Source: Apostichopus japonicus (lineage: Eukaryota; Echinodermata; Holothuroidea; Aspidochirotida; Stichopodidae). Taken from it: a stretch of 64,000 bases of DNA. Below are positions 39,769-52,268 of this stretch, piece by piece; the first letter of the stretch is position 1, and each line of letters opens with the position of its first letter. The position numbers and the translations under genes were made by a program. The stretch lies in contig NC_092571.1 of NCBI RefSeq assembly GCF_037975245.1, forward strand, positions 1,468,501 to 1,532,500, in the 5' to 3' direction. Below the pieces are notes generated by a model. The model worked only from the letters and a program-made list of their open reading frames with translations. It had not been told where the DNA came from and ran no database searches.

Positions 39769-40689
39769 TGATTGTATGTCCAGAGGTTCAAAACCGGTAA
39801 GGAAGGTCATAATTCCACTGTAGGCATTTGTCACCTGTATCGAACAATACTAGTTCTGTTTTGGTGACATATTTTGCCTTACTCTAGAGATCAAACATGA
39901 TGCTAACCAACTCGAAAATCATTTGTGATTCCTAAAGCCGGATCTCGAAAGAGATACTTTGAACAGACTCTGTTAAATGAAATGGAAATATATGACCAAT
40001 GCAAATGGATAAATATATATGTAAATAATATAAAAATAATAATAATATTTGAAAGTGTAGTAGAGTATAACCACAGAAGTATATAGAACTATGGCGTAAC
40101 GTTCATGAAACACAGCATATAATAAATAAGTGTTTCAATCAACCTTTAATATCATGCTGAAGGGACTCATACAACGATGTATTCAGAGACTATTATATCT
40201 CTTTAAGTCCTTTCATCTTTTCATCTGGGATTCTATTTACATGGAGGTTGCTTTCATCTTGATTCCATTTATCAAGGTGACACAAATATTATCTTTGAAG
40301 CTTAAACTCCAAAACTTGCCTGGCTGTATTGAAAATTGGAAAACTTGTTTCTGTTTTGTCGAGGAGATCCATGAAGTGCACATAGGATGCTTTTTAATTG
40401 ACAGTTTTTGAAATTTTTTATCCTTGAGCTACAAAAGATGGATAATCGCAAGATATCAAAACAGGCAATAGTAATTTTTTTCTTGATTATTTTGATTTCT
40501 GGTTTAAGTATTTTTTTACGTCGATCATAATTTCATGGTCGTGATCAATTGAAGACCAGGAAGGCAAAATCAAATGTTTTGAAATATTTTGATATGCAAA
40601 TTAAATTACTTATAATATTAATTATTGTGATTAAATTATTAAATTAAAATGTAAATTAAAATCCCACACAAAAAGGAGAGTGAAGAGCA

Positions 40690-40835
40690 CATACCCCTGA
40701 TCTCCTCTCCCTGATCCCTTCCCCCTGATCCCTTCCCCCTGATCCCCTCCCCCTGATCCCCTCCCCTGATCCCTTCCCCCTGATCCCTTCCCCCTCATCC
40801 CCACCCCCTGACCCACTCCCCCACACTCACCCATT
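40690..40835 (+). repeat. C-rich ~11-bp tandem repeat, unit CCCTGATCCCTTC
   Basis: About eleven imperfect copies of CCCCCTGATCCC. C-runs on + make quadruplex formation on the - strand possible. Confidence 0.9.
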
Positions 40836-42738
40836 CCAAACCATTGTAATGAAAGTTGGAAGTTTTGAAGTTTTCAGTTTCCTTTTTGGCATGTGATTCT
40901 AAATAAAATGAAAATTTTGCTCAGAGTAACAAAATGTTAACAGTCTCATCAAATAAATGTATTATACTTAATTACTTGTAAAAATTCCAACTTGTTTGGA
41001 AATTCATAAATTTGTTGTCTTGTACGTACGTCATTTACTTTTGAAAAATATTTCACAAGTTTGGCAAAACTTGTCAACCAAACATTCATCTGTTGCTCTT
41101 ATTAGCAATGGATGTTAAGGAGATGTGAAAGTAACAACATCTAATTAATTTTGTAATTTGTATTGTAAATCAGAAAGTCCTCACAGGCTTCATTATATTC
41201 GGCTCATCAACATCTGGATCATTGACCTGTAGAGAGATAGAACAGCAGAAAAATAGTAGACACCAAAGTGTCTAAAATACAGAAATTCTATGCTGTGTGA
41301 TCAATATATAGGATTCTCATGATCATGTATGTGAAATTGTTATATTAGAAGAAAAATTTATTAAAATTATTAAAAAATACATGTTGAAGTGCGAGCAGGA
41401 GTGACCATTATTTGACTTTATAGCGTACTTATAGCATATTTATGGCATATTTATAGCATATTTCCAGTCATTACAGAACAGCACTATAAACTCTGCTATA
41501 AACTAGTTAAAATATTCTTTTTACGGTAATAACAATGCCCTGTTCCCTTTATTCTATAAGTTTATGTGTATCTAATAAATAAATAACGACAAAAATTCTC
41601 AAGTTTTGAACTAATTAATTCTTACAGCCTTAATTTGTGCAACAACAATTTTTTATTAACCAGATGTGAAGATCTGTAGTCATGCATTTGTGCTCCCCCC
41701 CCCCCTCCCCCTTAATCATCATCCTGGTGTAATTATGTTATAACCATACACACATTTCTCTTTTCTCAATACGCTATTTATATCCAATGACTGAACATTC
41801 CATCTACATTAATCATAAATGATTCTTTTGTTTTTTTTGCTCTATATGCAATTTGTTTTGACAGTTTTTGTAAACAGTCTCATACTAGACATATGACTTA
41901 CCTCTACTCTGTTGTTTATGTAAGCCGTCTATCAAGCAATAAATTAACGGTACATGAAAACATTGTGTCTTTAATTTTACTAATTACCAAAGTTGTCAAC
42001 TAGAGGGTTGCAAATCACCCCCAGAGTACAGTGTGAATTTGAAACTCATGACACAATTCTAACAATAATTAGCGTTAATGTTTATACCACAGAATAAAGC
42101 CTTGAGCTGACATAATCATAACTAATATCAACAGTCTTTGGGTGGCCTTAACTTTCTATCATAAGTCACCCCTTCTTCCTCCCTGCCTCCCTGCCTCCTT
42201 CTCTCTCTTTATCTTCCTGTTTTATGTCATCTGTCAACAGTTCTAGTCAAATATCCCTTTAGAGAGGTTACCTTATCAATTAAAATTACTCCAAGGTGAG
42301 AAAGGAACAAGAAGAAGAAGATGAAAAAAAAAATAGGCAGAAAGGTAAAGAGACTGGCTTTTTTGTGTACCTTGGATATGGTCACTGAACATGTCAATCT
42401 TGTGAGGTACTCTAGTGGTTGAAAAAAGCACGTTTTGTTACATACAAAGGGGCAGTAAAAGCGAGCCCTTCCCTAGGAAGCTAACTTTTATGTAACGAAC
42501 ATCCTATAAATAGCTAACGTCGTTCTAAAACTGAACAAGTTCTTTTCTTTTGGTTTCAATAATTACACACAGCCCTGCATTTGGTTGTATTTTGTTGTTT
42601 GAGGGTGTGCAGTGCTTCCTCCTCAAAGATAGGCATGCAAAAATTGAAGAAGAAAAAAAGAAAAGATAAAATAAACAACTGCGAAGAAGTTCTTGAAATT
42701 TGTTTCTTCTGAGTTTGTGAGCCTCCAAATTATATCCA

Positions 42739-43045
42739 TTTATTTATTTATTTATTTGTTTTTCCACAAAAGTACAAAGTGGAGGGAAGTCTTCCATAAA
42801 GGTTAAAAGCTTAACAATGTGGAAGACTCCCTGAAGAAAGAATAGAATAGAAAAAATATATAAACACATATACATATATGTAAATACAAATTAAAAGGTT
42901 CATTATATATATAGTAATTACATACAGGTATAATTTGGTAGAAGTCAGTAACTAGCTATTATTTCCTTACATAACCACTTCTTAAAGGATGTGACTGACT
43001 TTTTACTCTTTTAATCGTTCGTTAGAAGATTCCATTTTCCATTTA
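42739..43045 (-). mobile_element. Truncated non-LTR retrotransposon 3' end (LINE family 1, copy A)
   Basis: On the minus strand a degraded frame reads W-N-L-L-T-N-D-stop-K-S-K-K-S-V-T-S-F-K-K-W-L. This resembles the W-N-x-L-P ... S-L-x-x-F-K-x-x-L C-terminus common to reverse transcriptase ORFs of CR1/jockey-like LINEs. About 250 bp later it ends in an (AAATA)n tail, seen as TTTATTTATTTATTT at 42739. Another copy lies at 52871..53291. Clade is inference. Confidence 0.6.
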
Positions 43046-43859
43046 TTTTTCCATTCTATTTATAGTATGAGTCAAGGTCAAAGGTTAAATTCTAATATCA
43101 ACATGAGAAAAACTTTAGGAGGTCAAAGATGTGTCAGAGTTTGACCTTTAGGGGCCTTTGTGTTAAAGTTTGACAGTAATAGATCATATTTTTTTTCTTG
43201 TATATTTCGGGACATTTTACTGATTTTGCATTTCAATTTCATAACGTTTTTGTAATTTGACATGCCGTTTTGGCACCTTCCTAACCAACCAGGTTCTGTT
43301 GTCCAGTCCAGTAAGTGACTATACCATAATTCAATGGTGCATTCATGTTCCATTATGACTGGATGAAATAGTTTCTCTTGTTAATACAAAGGTGCTCTCA
43401 GCTGGGGAATCACCTTATTCCTTTAATAAATAAACAACATCAATAATTTCAGCCCAGGGTTTCAATTTGCAAATTACGTCTATCTTTTTACATATGTAAT
43501 GCATGTCTTAATGTGAAAGCTTATGCTCCCAATTTTGAAAATGTATTTTTCTGTTTATTTTGTAATGAATGAAGAATCAGTTGTGACACGACTACGTAAC
43601 AATAACATTCATTTCATACTCATTAATTTGTGCAGCGAGAGACACGTTACAAACAATGTAAACAAAACCAGCTGTCTTGTACAAACAATTTTGGCTGCTG
43701 GTATCACATGACATATAGTTGACTGTTAACAGCACTGCCTCAGTATTAAACCAGATTGTAAGGATTCCTGTGATTATCAGTAGTTTAATTGCTTAGTCGT
43801 TGGATGAAGGTACTGTTGTAAACTAGAAAGGGAATAATTACTTAGCTGCATTTTGTTTG

Positions 43860-44180
43860 AAAGGCATTGAAGACTCGCCCCAAACCGAGTGCCGCCCTCT
43901 GAAAAAGTTAACTTTCTGTTGCTGCTACAAAATGCAGACAGTAATGAAATGTGATACCTTGTTATCTGTTATCTAGACCTGAGATTTCCATCACTGCTAT
44001 GTACACTGTGTTGTGGGTATTGACCGTAGCTGTATGTATTGACTGTATACTAGTGTCTAATTACCGATGGTAGCAAGCTGTGTGTGTATTTTCTGGGATC
44101 GATGGTGGTGTCTAACACTTCGCTTACACCTCATTCGATACTAGGTCAGATTACAGGCATCAGACGTTTCTTTGTGCGCA
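43860..44180. mobile_element. MITE family A copy 2 (right end missing)
   Basis: Aligns throughout to the copy at 4283, starting at AAAGGCATTGAAGACTCGCC. Similarity stops at TTTGTGCGCA, just before the right terminal inverted repeat. It also has a small internal deletion after GTTGCT. The left flank reads TTGA instead of TTAA. Confidence 0.75.
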
Positions 44181-44704
44181 CTAGTCGGAGGTTCTAACTC
44201 TGTCAGTTATTCTCCGATATTTACAAGAAAAGTCTTCAGTTTAAGACATTTCAATATCTCAGTAATGGTTGCAGTAAAATCATGGATGAAATCAGAGCAT
44301 CAGTGACCATTTTCTGACTTTTCTAGCATATTTCGGGACAATACTAAGATGACCTTTAAGTCAAACTTGGTGAGATGAGTAAAAATGGCAAATTACAGCA
44401 AAAAAGTATCTTCAATTTACTCAAAACATTGAAAAAAGTGTCTTCATTTGAATAGATAATATTAGTGATGTCTCCTTGGGTTGACGGGGGAGGTGGGGGG
44501 ATGGGTCGATGGATGGCATACATTTTATGAGGGTACAGTTGGAGTTTACATATGAATAGCATGACCCTTGCTGATATTATACTTTCTTACATATTTTGGT
44601 GGTAAAACTGATGATTTTATTCTTTCTTAACTTTTCCTGAAGGTTTCTCCAACTAATTCCTTTTAAACATTTAAAAACTTGGAAACTCGAACATGGAATT
44701 TTAT

Positions 44705-44775
44705 GGCTAGAAAGGGACTTGAACCATTATCCTCTGGTCTAGCAGTTTATCAATTTTAACTGAGCTATCCAGCTC
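44705..44775 (-). repeat. Second tRNA-like sequence (SINE or pseudogene)
   Basis: The minus strand reads GAGCTGGATAGCTCAGTT, an AT-rich middle, CCAGAGG, then B box GGTTCAAGTCC and TTTCTAGCC. A- and B-box spacing is tRNA-like, and GCTGGA/TCTAGC can pair as an acceptor stem. The inner arms are degenerate. It differs from the copy at 39697, so it comes from another tRNA source. Confidence 0.5.
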
Positions 44776-46884
44776 TTAGTTTCTGGGGATCCCTATACAT
44801 AAAGCCATATCTTTAACGGAGAACGGTTAAATTTGCTACAAATTTGCCATTACTGAAAAATAATGCACCTGAATACATCATTTGTTATTTTCATTGTTTA
44901 TGAGAAAATGAAAATGGAGCACAAATATCATTGGTTTCCAATTAAAAACAGTAAAAATTTGGCATAGACTCTATTGATTTTAGTATGAAATACTATCAAA
45001 ATATTTATCAAAATTAACTCAAAAGCTGTTTTTAGAATTCCCATTGGTGAAAAAAAGAAAAAAAAATACATAGGATTTCTTGGTTTGATCAATGGAAGAT
45101 TTATTTTTGAGTAATTATTTAGTAATTTTGGTAAATTTATTAACTAAAACAAAAGCTTTTTTTTTGTTTTTGTTTACAACACGTTTTGTTTATTTTGTAC
45201 TGTCAGAATGTCTACTGATCATCTACTAACATTGTGACCAGGAGGAGAAATGGTGGCAGCATTTTGGAATATGAATATAGAACTGCAGGACTTTTGAATG
45301 GCACTCATTAGTAGTAATTGAAATGCATGCTTGCTATTGGCTTGTATGACGTAGTCATGCTGTGGTGTGTAATTAGTGGGGAGAAAAATTTAAAAAATTG
45401 AGTGAGGGGAAATAAGTAAATATGTTGTTAAAATATGGTTGAGAAAATTGGACATTTATAATTCAGATTTTCTCCTGAATAGTTGTTTTTTCGACAGCAT
45501 GGTTTCACAATCTGAAACTTTTATCAATTAAATATTATTAATATTTTATATCAAAGCACACAGTAAGCTGATGATGAATTTACATCTACATGAATGAAGC
45601 ATTCTGTTACAGCCATGCAAATGATCATCAATATAACTGGATTGATGATAACAATATTAAGGATCAAGAATCATCATTATTATTTTATTTATTACTTTTA
45701 TAACTGCGAATGTACTGTTTTTCAGATGTGTATTTCTAAGAGGTATTTTAATGTAATTTGGTCAAATTCTTAATTTAAATGAAAAAATAGTACAAAAGCA
45801 TACGATTGTGTAATCAACATGTTAAAAGTCTTAGCCAAGGTCAAATCACATACTTGCACATTAATGTGATTAATGTTTTGAACATTAATTTGTTTAAAAA
45901 GTAGAGAAAGATGATGTTTTCTCATTTGCTCAATCCCTACACTTGGGCCAAAATTTCCCCTTTCCCTGCCCCTTCCCTCCCATCGTGTTTTTAACCTTGG
46001 AATATAAAACATGCCATTTACTCAATTCTATGAAAGTAGCAGTTAGAGACTAATGCCATTTAATACTATACAGGAAATTTATAGTCAGTACTGCAATGTC
46101 CTCACCAACTGAAAAAGGCTTCAAAGTATATTGATTAGCAGAATGAAGAGTAATTAATTCACAAGGTGATTCCAGAATATGAATCATCATAAAATATAAA
46201 ATAGTTTGTAATATTAAACTTTCCACAAAAGATTAAACTCATTGTATATACAACAAATTAATTCCTCAAGAATTGATAAGATGTTATCCCCCAAGTAGGC
46301 ACTCTCCATGGAAGGTATGGACAAATTTCATTTAGTGAAATGTGGAAGACTGCCCTCTATTTGGTAAAGTTTCATTTCACAATGCCAGCCAGTTAGATGT
46401 AGTGTGGTGTATGTTGTATTTGCAGGAATATTTAGAATCATGGCCACTGTTTATCATTTTGAAAACAAAGTCCAGACCTAACGTTACTTTAATCTTTTCT
46501 TTCTTAATCCAAAAATATTTTCTGGAATGGAGTTGGATTTACAACTTATCAAATTCATTTTATAGATCAGGCCCTACATGATAGAAAATGTGGAAATATA
46601 GGCAAGGCTTAAAATGAAACATTTTTGATGTTTGGTAAACAAAACAGAATAGCATTAAGAAAAAATGTATAAAAGGTGTGGAAAATTGAAGGAATTGAAA
46701 CAATTGCATATATGGCATGATGGGTGCAGCTTTCTATTAACAACTTATACTGTGTTTTGATAAAAAAAAAAAAAAAAATGTACACAGAAATTGTACAGAA
46801 TTAAAAGTGATTGTCTGTAAGAGGTCATATGTTTGTGTGTGTAACATTTGCTCGAGCTTCCAAACAAAGAACCTTGAATAATTT
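44776..46884. other. Intergenic, no gene seen
   Basis: Very AT-rich unique sequence. Open frames here lack domain or splice support. Confidence 0.5.
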
Positions 46885-47145
46885 GTGTACGTATCCATTT
46901 ATTCCTACATGGTAGGAATCCCGCATTTGTTTGAGTTGACCTATGTTTCTGAACACCGAATGGACCCACTAAGTACTGTAACTCTACAATAATTCAGATC
47001 CATTCATTCCTATGGAAGGAACCTGTAGTTGTATTATCAGTTAACATTTGACCTACACTCCTGAACACCGAATGGACCCACTACTGTTACTCTACAATAG
47101 TTCTTGTCAACATCAGTCAACATCCGTGTATTTCCATACGGTATA
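46885..47145. repeat. ~112-bp tandem duplication next to the minus-strand exon candidate
   Basis: CTGAACACCGAATGGACCCA occurs twice (near 46951 and 47063), followed by a matching CTCTACAATA block. Weaker CATT.ATTCCTA-type segments suggest a third partial copy. Confidence 0.8.
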
Positions 47146-47261
47146 AAGCAAAGACCTAAACTGACCCCTAAGTGCCCTTTTGACCTCAAATTTGTGAGCA
47201 CTCTAATTGACATGTCAGCCACCCAAGCATACCCCTTCTCCTGTACCGGAGGACCACTTAC

Positions 47262-47476
47262 CTGAAGACCATTGTCCATGATAACATATTTTGTTTCATA
47301 CAATGTAAGTTTTGAAGTGTCAATATACCTACGTCTAAAGCTACTCTTCATATTATAAACGGAAGCATGAGAGGCGAACGTGTCGTTCACTAAAACGTTT
47401 ATTACCAGTTGAAGCACCTCTTTGAGAAGAGGTGAAATACTTGATATATCATCATATTCTCTGTACTTGAAAGAAC
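47262..47476 (-). CDS. Candidate internal coding exon, minus strand, unknown protein
   Basis: The minus strand carries a 169-codon open stretch (47546..47037). Inside it are a good acceptor (CCCCCTTTTCACCAG|G, AG at 47478-47477) and a perfect donor (CAG|GTAAGT, GT at 47261-47260). These define a 215-nt exon, entry phase 1 and exit phase 0, coding for 71 residues that begin SFKYREYDDISS and end YVIMDNGLQ. It has an amphipathic helix-like part (LLKEVLQLVINVLV) followed by strand-like sequence, loosely reminiscent of a SEA-type fold; that resemblance is not enough to name it. Open sequence beyond both splice sites is probably incidental. A tandem duplication starts just beyond the donor. No partner exons were recognised. 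Confidence 0.45.
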
Positions 47477-49304
47477 CTGGTGAAAAGGGGGTATATGCTT
47501 GTATTAGTTTAGCGACGAAACTCAATAAGCTTCGTAAAATGAGCATAATAATATTACATTTGGTTTACGTAAAGAATGCAAGAAGAGTCTGAAAATTATG
47601 ATGATGTATCTGTAATTTTATAGCGCAGTAGAAATAAACTATTGCAGAGAGTTCTCAGTATGTCAACCTGCATAAAGCTTTTTCATGTCTCCAGTTACAC
47701 GTTATTATTTCTTCACATCAATTAATTTAGATTTAAGTATGTCTCCATACCTGTGTAAGGAGGGGTGGGATCTTATATTTTTGATGAACACCCATCCCCC
47801 CCCCCCAAAAAAAAAAGACAGAAATAATAAAGTAATAAGAAATAAAAATAAATAATAATAGTAATAAAAAACATGCCAACCATTTCACTTTTAATTTATA
47901 TTTGCTTCAGTTCTTTCATTCTTTGTTCATTCTTTGTATTGCATTGGAAAGTTCTTGGTAAGTTATAAAGGATGGCACAATTTACCTACACAAAAAGTTA
48001 TCAAAGGGGGTGGGGCTGGGAGTGGGGGTGGGGGAGGGTCCACACCACCTCTCCCTTAGTACCCTCCCCAATGCCATCAGTCCATAATTTCAACAAAAAA
48101 AAAAAGCTTGACGAAACATGGCCTCCATTTAATGTTGATGTTTGTTTGTTCAGACTATATCTATAGTGACAGCCAACTTACAATGCACTGTACACAATCA
48201 AGTGCCTTTGTGTTTCCATATAAAGTATGTCAGATAATCTGTTTTATCTGTTGCCAGATAAAATATTGAAATGTAAAAGCTCTTTCAAGAATGAAGGCTT
48301 TCCATAACTCCTGCCACTATTTGATACAAAGCAGTGAAATAATGCTATTGCATATGAACTTGCAGGGAAGACTTGAAAAATCAACCAAATGAAAAACAAA
48401 AAAGATAATTTTAAAATTATGTTTAGGAAAGGTTATTTAAAATACCAGTTGTAACTATTTAAATGTAAATTCATTTATTTTAAACCAATGATTTAAAACA
48501 ACAATACAAGAACCTGCATTTTTATCAATTTCATTCATGGAATGCACTTCCCATAGGCTTGAATTCTCGGAGTCATATTGGCTAGACTGATATTGATATA
48601 TTTCCAAAAAAAGACAAGAGATATGAGAGCATTTAAAGCACATGCACTCTGCTGTGATAACATACAACATGAGTTAGGTATTGTGTTTTAATGCATTATT
48701 GGACAAGTGTTTTTCGACACAGACATTGCCTATGGATGGTAGCAATTTCATCCAAAAATAAATAAATATAATAAATAAAAATCCAAATGTGATTGAAGAC
48801 AAGTATTCATGATGACTGGATCATCATTTACTTTGGGTATATATTTATATTGATATATACATATATTTATATACATATATAATTATATATATATAAATAT
48901 ATATACACAAACACATATATATATTTTTTGTTGTTGATATTATACATTATTCTTGCCTAGTAAAGGTAAAATATTTTGTTCAAAACTTTGGCACATCATA
49001 CCAAAATTTCAAGAAACATCTACCTAAAGTATGACCCTACATGTTCTAACACTCCTGTAGGCCAGTCTCCACCCCGTCATCCCCTCCACAGAAAACTATT
49101 CCTGAAGGTCAAAATTACCATATAAGAGCTTCTCTTTGAGAAAACAATTGTGCTAAGGAATCGGGCGGTAAAGAAATTGCTGTAGAAATAAGCAGTTGGT
49201 GTGATATTTGTTGGTTGAACTCTACAACCTATATTGCGGTGTAGTTGCAATATTCATTCACAGCTCACTGTTTTAATTACTTGTTTCATGTTTTGTCTTT
49301 TCAG
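47477..49304. other. Upstream region or intron of the LIM gene
   Basis: It ends in the polypyrimidine tract and AG that open the LIM exon. Contains G-rich patches near 48005-48040 and the TATA-rich tract. No upstream exon was identified. Confidence 0.5.
48833..48935 (+). repeat. TATA-rich low-complexity tract
   Basis: About 100 bp of ATATATTTATATAC-type alternating A/T with self-complementary pieces. Similar shorter tracts occur at 53088-53108 and 5143-5152. Confidence 0.9.
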
Positions 49305-52268
49305 GTCATGATTCATGAACTTTGACAAGGATTGATGTCAGAATTTGCCTCGCCCCTTTCAGAATTTCATCTTATGTACAAACCAGACAGGATCTATAGC
49401 ACTTTGGATTGCACCCTAATCAATGATGAGTTTCATCAACGGTTACAGTCCAAAAAATGATGAATTTTCAGCGTTTTTACCAAGATCTACAAAAGAAAAG
49501 TCGCCAAAAAATGGGCAGATCATCTCCAAAAGTGCGGGAGGAGTGGTCACTGTGGCTGGAATCCCTATGACCGCTACCAAGAAGACGTACAACGGTCCCA
49601 CCCGAATGGTCGCCAGATGTATCTCCGTTCCCCGAGAGCGTAAGCCTCTCAGCTTCGACGATGCTGTAGCAGACGCTACAAAAGAGAAGTGTCTGGCCGA
49701 TCAAAACTGTCGGCAGGTCTCATCTCAATGCCTCAACAGGCCCTGCCTCTTCCTCCGGAGCATCTCGGAAGACAGGAGCAGGCAGAAGCTGCGACGGAGC
49801 CGATTAAATTCCAGCATCCAGAGCCTGATCGAAAACAAGGTGCAACAAGACAGTGGCAGCGACTACGACAACGTGCCGATCAGAAGACAGTTTTCCCGAC
49901 AGCTCAGTGCCCCGGCCCTCCGCAGTGTCCCCCAGCCAATGTTTTCAAGGAGAGGTCAAGGTTCCAAGGAAGGGAAGAAAGAGTCGCCGACCTTGATGGA
50001 AAACAAACAAATCTTGACCCCGGCGGACGGGAGGGAGACGAAATTGTACGACGAAAGATTTAGTATCATCAGGCAAGACCCAAACGATAAACTCTATCGG
50101 TCCAGCTTCCGTGAGATTGACCCCGGAGAGCCGGAGCAGAACCTGACATCGAACGGTAACTCGGCGGGTAACCCTCTGTGGAATAGAGTGGAGGATATAG
50201 AGGTCTACCCCGAAACAGAATATAAAATGACAGTCATTGCAAAAGCTCCTTTAGAGAGTAAAGACGGTGTAAACGACTCATCGACCGTGGACGTTGTGTC
50301 CACCACACCTGCGGCTGGCAGGTCCTTCTGTATCAGTGGTCGAGCTAAACTAGAAACCCACAGTACTGACCAACCAGCAAATACTAACACAATCAAAGGT
50401 GGTGAGCATGAGAAAACTTACAACCAACTACCAGATAAAGATAACCCACTTCATTCTAATATGGAGTGCTCAACCCAAGAAAAGAACTCCAAAGCCGATA
50501 GCGTTGCTGGTAGCTACAATAACAGAAGTGAGAGAGCAGTGCAGCAAGACTGTGGTGTTGTTGTTAGTCGGGTAGTGACACCAAGTAGTGTAACGGCCGA
50601 CTGTGCAGCGGCTACTGTGCAGGAGTCACACAACGTAAACCAGGACTGGTCCGGTGAGAATGGCCAAGGAGTCACCAAAGGTCAGGCCAAGGAGGCTGGT
50701 ACATTGCTGGACACTGCAAACAACAACGATACCACAAAGGATGATAATTTAAGTGCCGAATTAAGCCAAAGAAAAGGTCGTAACTCTCTAGAAGATTCCA
50801 AAGGGAACGGAAATGTTTTGAACAATGACATGAATGGAAACGGGAACAGTGTAGACAGTAACGAAGATAAACCGGCTCTGCGGTACAAAGAGGAACGTAA
50901 GAACCAGACGGTTGAGAAGAGGAGATTAAGCAGGACCGATACATTGTTGACCGGATCTCAGTCTTTATCCAATGTTTGTACCTCCAACAACTCCCTGCAA
51001 CAGAGATCCCTCACACCAAATTTAACCCGTAAGCATCTGGTCGGGAGCCAGGACTCTAACATCATGGACTATTATCATAATAATGGGGAACTCTCTCCTC
51101 CATCACCTCGGAAAAGAAGCCACACTGTCAGTGCGTTGTCCCTCTCCCCTCTCAGATTGCCTAGATTTCGATCCAAAAAATCTTCCCAAGAGAAAGGTGG
51201 TCTTCACCTTATGGGGAGAGAAATTTCGAGCAGCACCGATAAACTTCTCACCGGCAGAAAGAAATCGTCACCCCTCAACTTAAGTGCCCAAGACCTCCTT
51301 CAACTCAAACGTGAGCAAAAGAATTTTGAACTGGCTGATTGTGATCTAGAAGACGAAGTCTTCTACCGACGTAAGGATCTGAAAACATTCCTCGGTGTAA
51401 ATAGGCAAGCATCACCCGCGTCGAGTCCGACGATCAACAGGCGTCACGGAACGGTCTTTCTCGATGATGCTGTAAAGTCATCGTCATTAGGTGATTGTGG
51501 ATTTAGCCCCAGGAAAGACATCTCTCCGAAAAAACATGTCAATTTCAGCAATCAGTTGACATTCTTCGAGGAGGAGAAAAACAAGACTAAATTGTCTTTC
51601 GTTAAGGAGAATCAGAGCTCACCGAGTTGGTTTAGACGATTCTTCTCCAGGTATGGCTCGATGGAAGATGGGCTGCAATGGTTTAACGAAGAAGGCCAAG
51701 AGGAGAAGGAGGAGGAGGAGGAGAGAAAATCTCCGGTAAAGGGAAGCAACGGGGAGTCTCCCTGGAGACCCAGGAGAAGGTTTCGAAGCGGGTCGCCTCA
51801 GAGAAATTGGGAGGTAGCCTCTCACATGAGGCAGGTTAAAGACGTCGCTTATCTCGAGGTGGAAGAATACGAGGATAAAGCGGACGGAAACATGTCGTCC
51901 GGGAAGGAGGACTCTACGAACGTTGCCGAGGGTTCTTCCTCAACGTCGTCAACGTCGTCAACGTCCTGGAAGAACAAACGATCGAGAACTAGAATCAAGA
52001 CTCAGTTATCTAAACCTCAGACCAGGCAGCCGTTCTTCAACCTCCGTCGTATGTTCTCGGCGACGACGTCCGCCCAGCAGGAACCGTTGCTGGGAATGGA
52101 GACCCAGCATCGAAGGAGAAGCAAAAGTGACAGCTCACAGATATTTAAGAACAGAGGGCACTATACTGTCGTGGGACAATGCGTGGACTGCGGCTACAAA
52201 GTGCGTGCCATGGACCTCCTTTCGGTCGGTGATAACATCTTCCATGCCCATTGTTTCCGTGGAAACAG
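49305..52268 (+). CDS. Large coding exon of a LIM-domain protein (N-terminal 948 codons; gene continues beyond the exon)
   Basis: The exon is bounded by a pyrimidine-rich acceptor (TTTTGTCTTTTCAG, AG at 49303-49304) and a consensus donor (CAG|GTAAGT, GT at 52269). The CDS starts at ATG 49423; an in-frame TAA at 49417 rules out upstream coding in this exon. It reads 948 full codons and ends in phase 2. Residues 1-900 lack a recognisable fold: rich in Ser, Arg, Lys and Asn, with an acidic run near residues 760-770 (EEKEEEEE) and a Ser/Thr run near 830 (SSSTSSTSSTS). At residues 920-944 a LIM half-finger appears: C-x2-C-x17-H-x2-C. Context residues (M-D-L-L, F-H-x2-C-F-R) recall the single LIM of EPLIN/LIMA1-type and MICAL-type cytoskeletal proteins, so an actin-cytoskeleton role is possible. 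That is inference from a partial domain; no paralogue is assigned. Codon use and composition stand out from the AT-rich flanks. The second zinc finger is not in this exon. Confidence 0.9.
52180..52268 (+). other. First zinc-binding half of a LIM domain at the exon end, with two candidate splice donors
   Basis: The Cys pair (C-V-D-C) and His/Cys pair (F-H-A-H-C) give C-x2-C-x17-H-x2-C, the normal first LIM finger. In LIM domains the last Cys is followed by x2-C, opening the second finger. Here the read-through is C-F-R-G-N-(R/S), with Gly where Cys is expected, if the strong donor at 52269 (CAG|GTAAGT) is used. A weaker GT at 52259 (TTCC|GTGGAA) would end the exon at C-F plus one base of an Arg codon. 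A downstream exon could then supply R-C and restore the spacing. The sequence alone does not decide between them. Confidence 0.6.

Larger units (their letters stand above)
33843..42738. other. Intergenic apart from the possible MITE, tRNA-like sequence and C-rich repeat listed
   Basis: Several G- or C-rich low-complexity patches (34985-35045, 35840-35930, 36130-36165, 36444, 41696) interrupt AT-rich unique sequence. No coding region is supported. A 36-nt minus-strand segment near 36550-36585 has splice-like borders but is too short to call. Confidence 0.45.

Noticed and set aside
46745-46969. 74-codon minus-strand frame that echoes the end of the 169-codon frame (GPFGVQ)
   Set aside because: The resemblance comes from the tandem duplication at 46885..47145. 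The spacing is not a multiple of three and no splice sites frame it.
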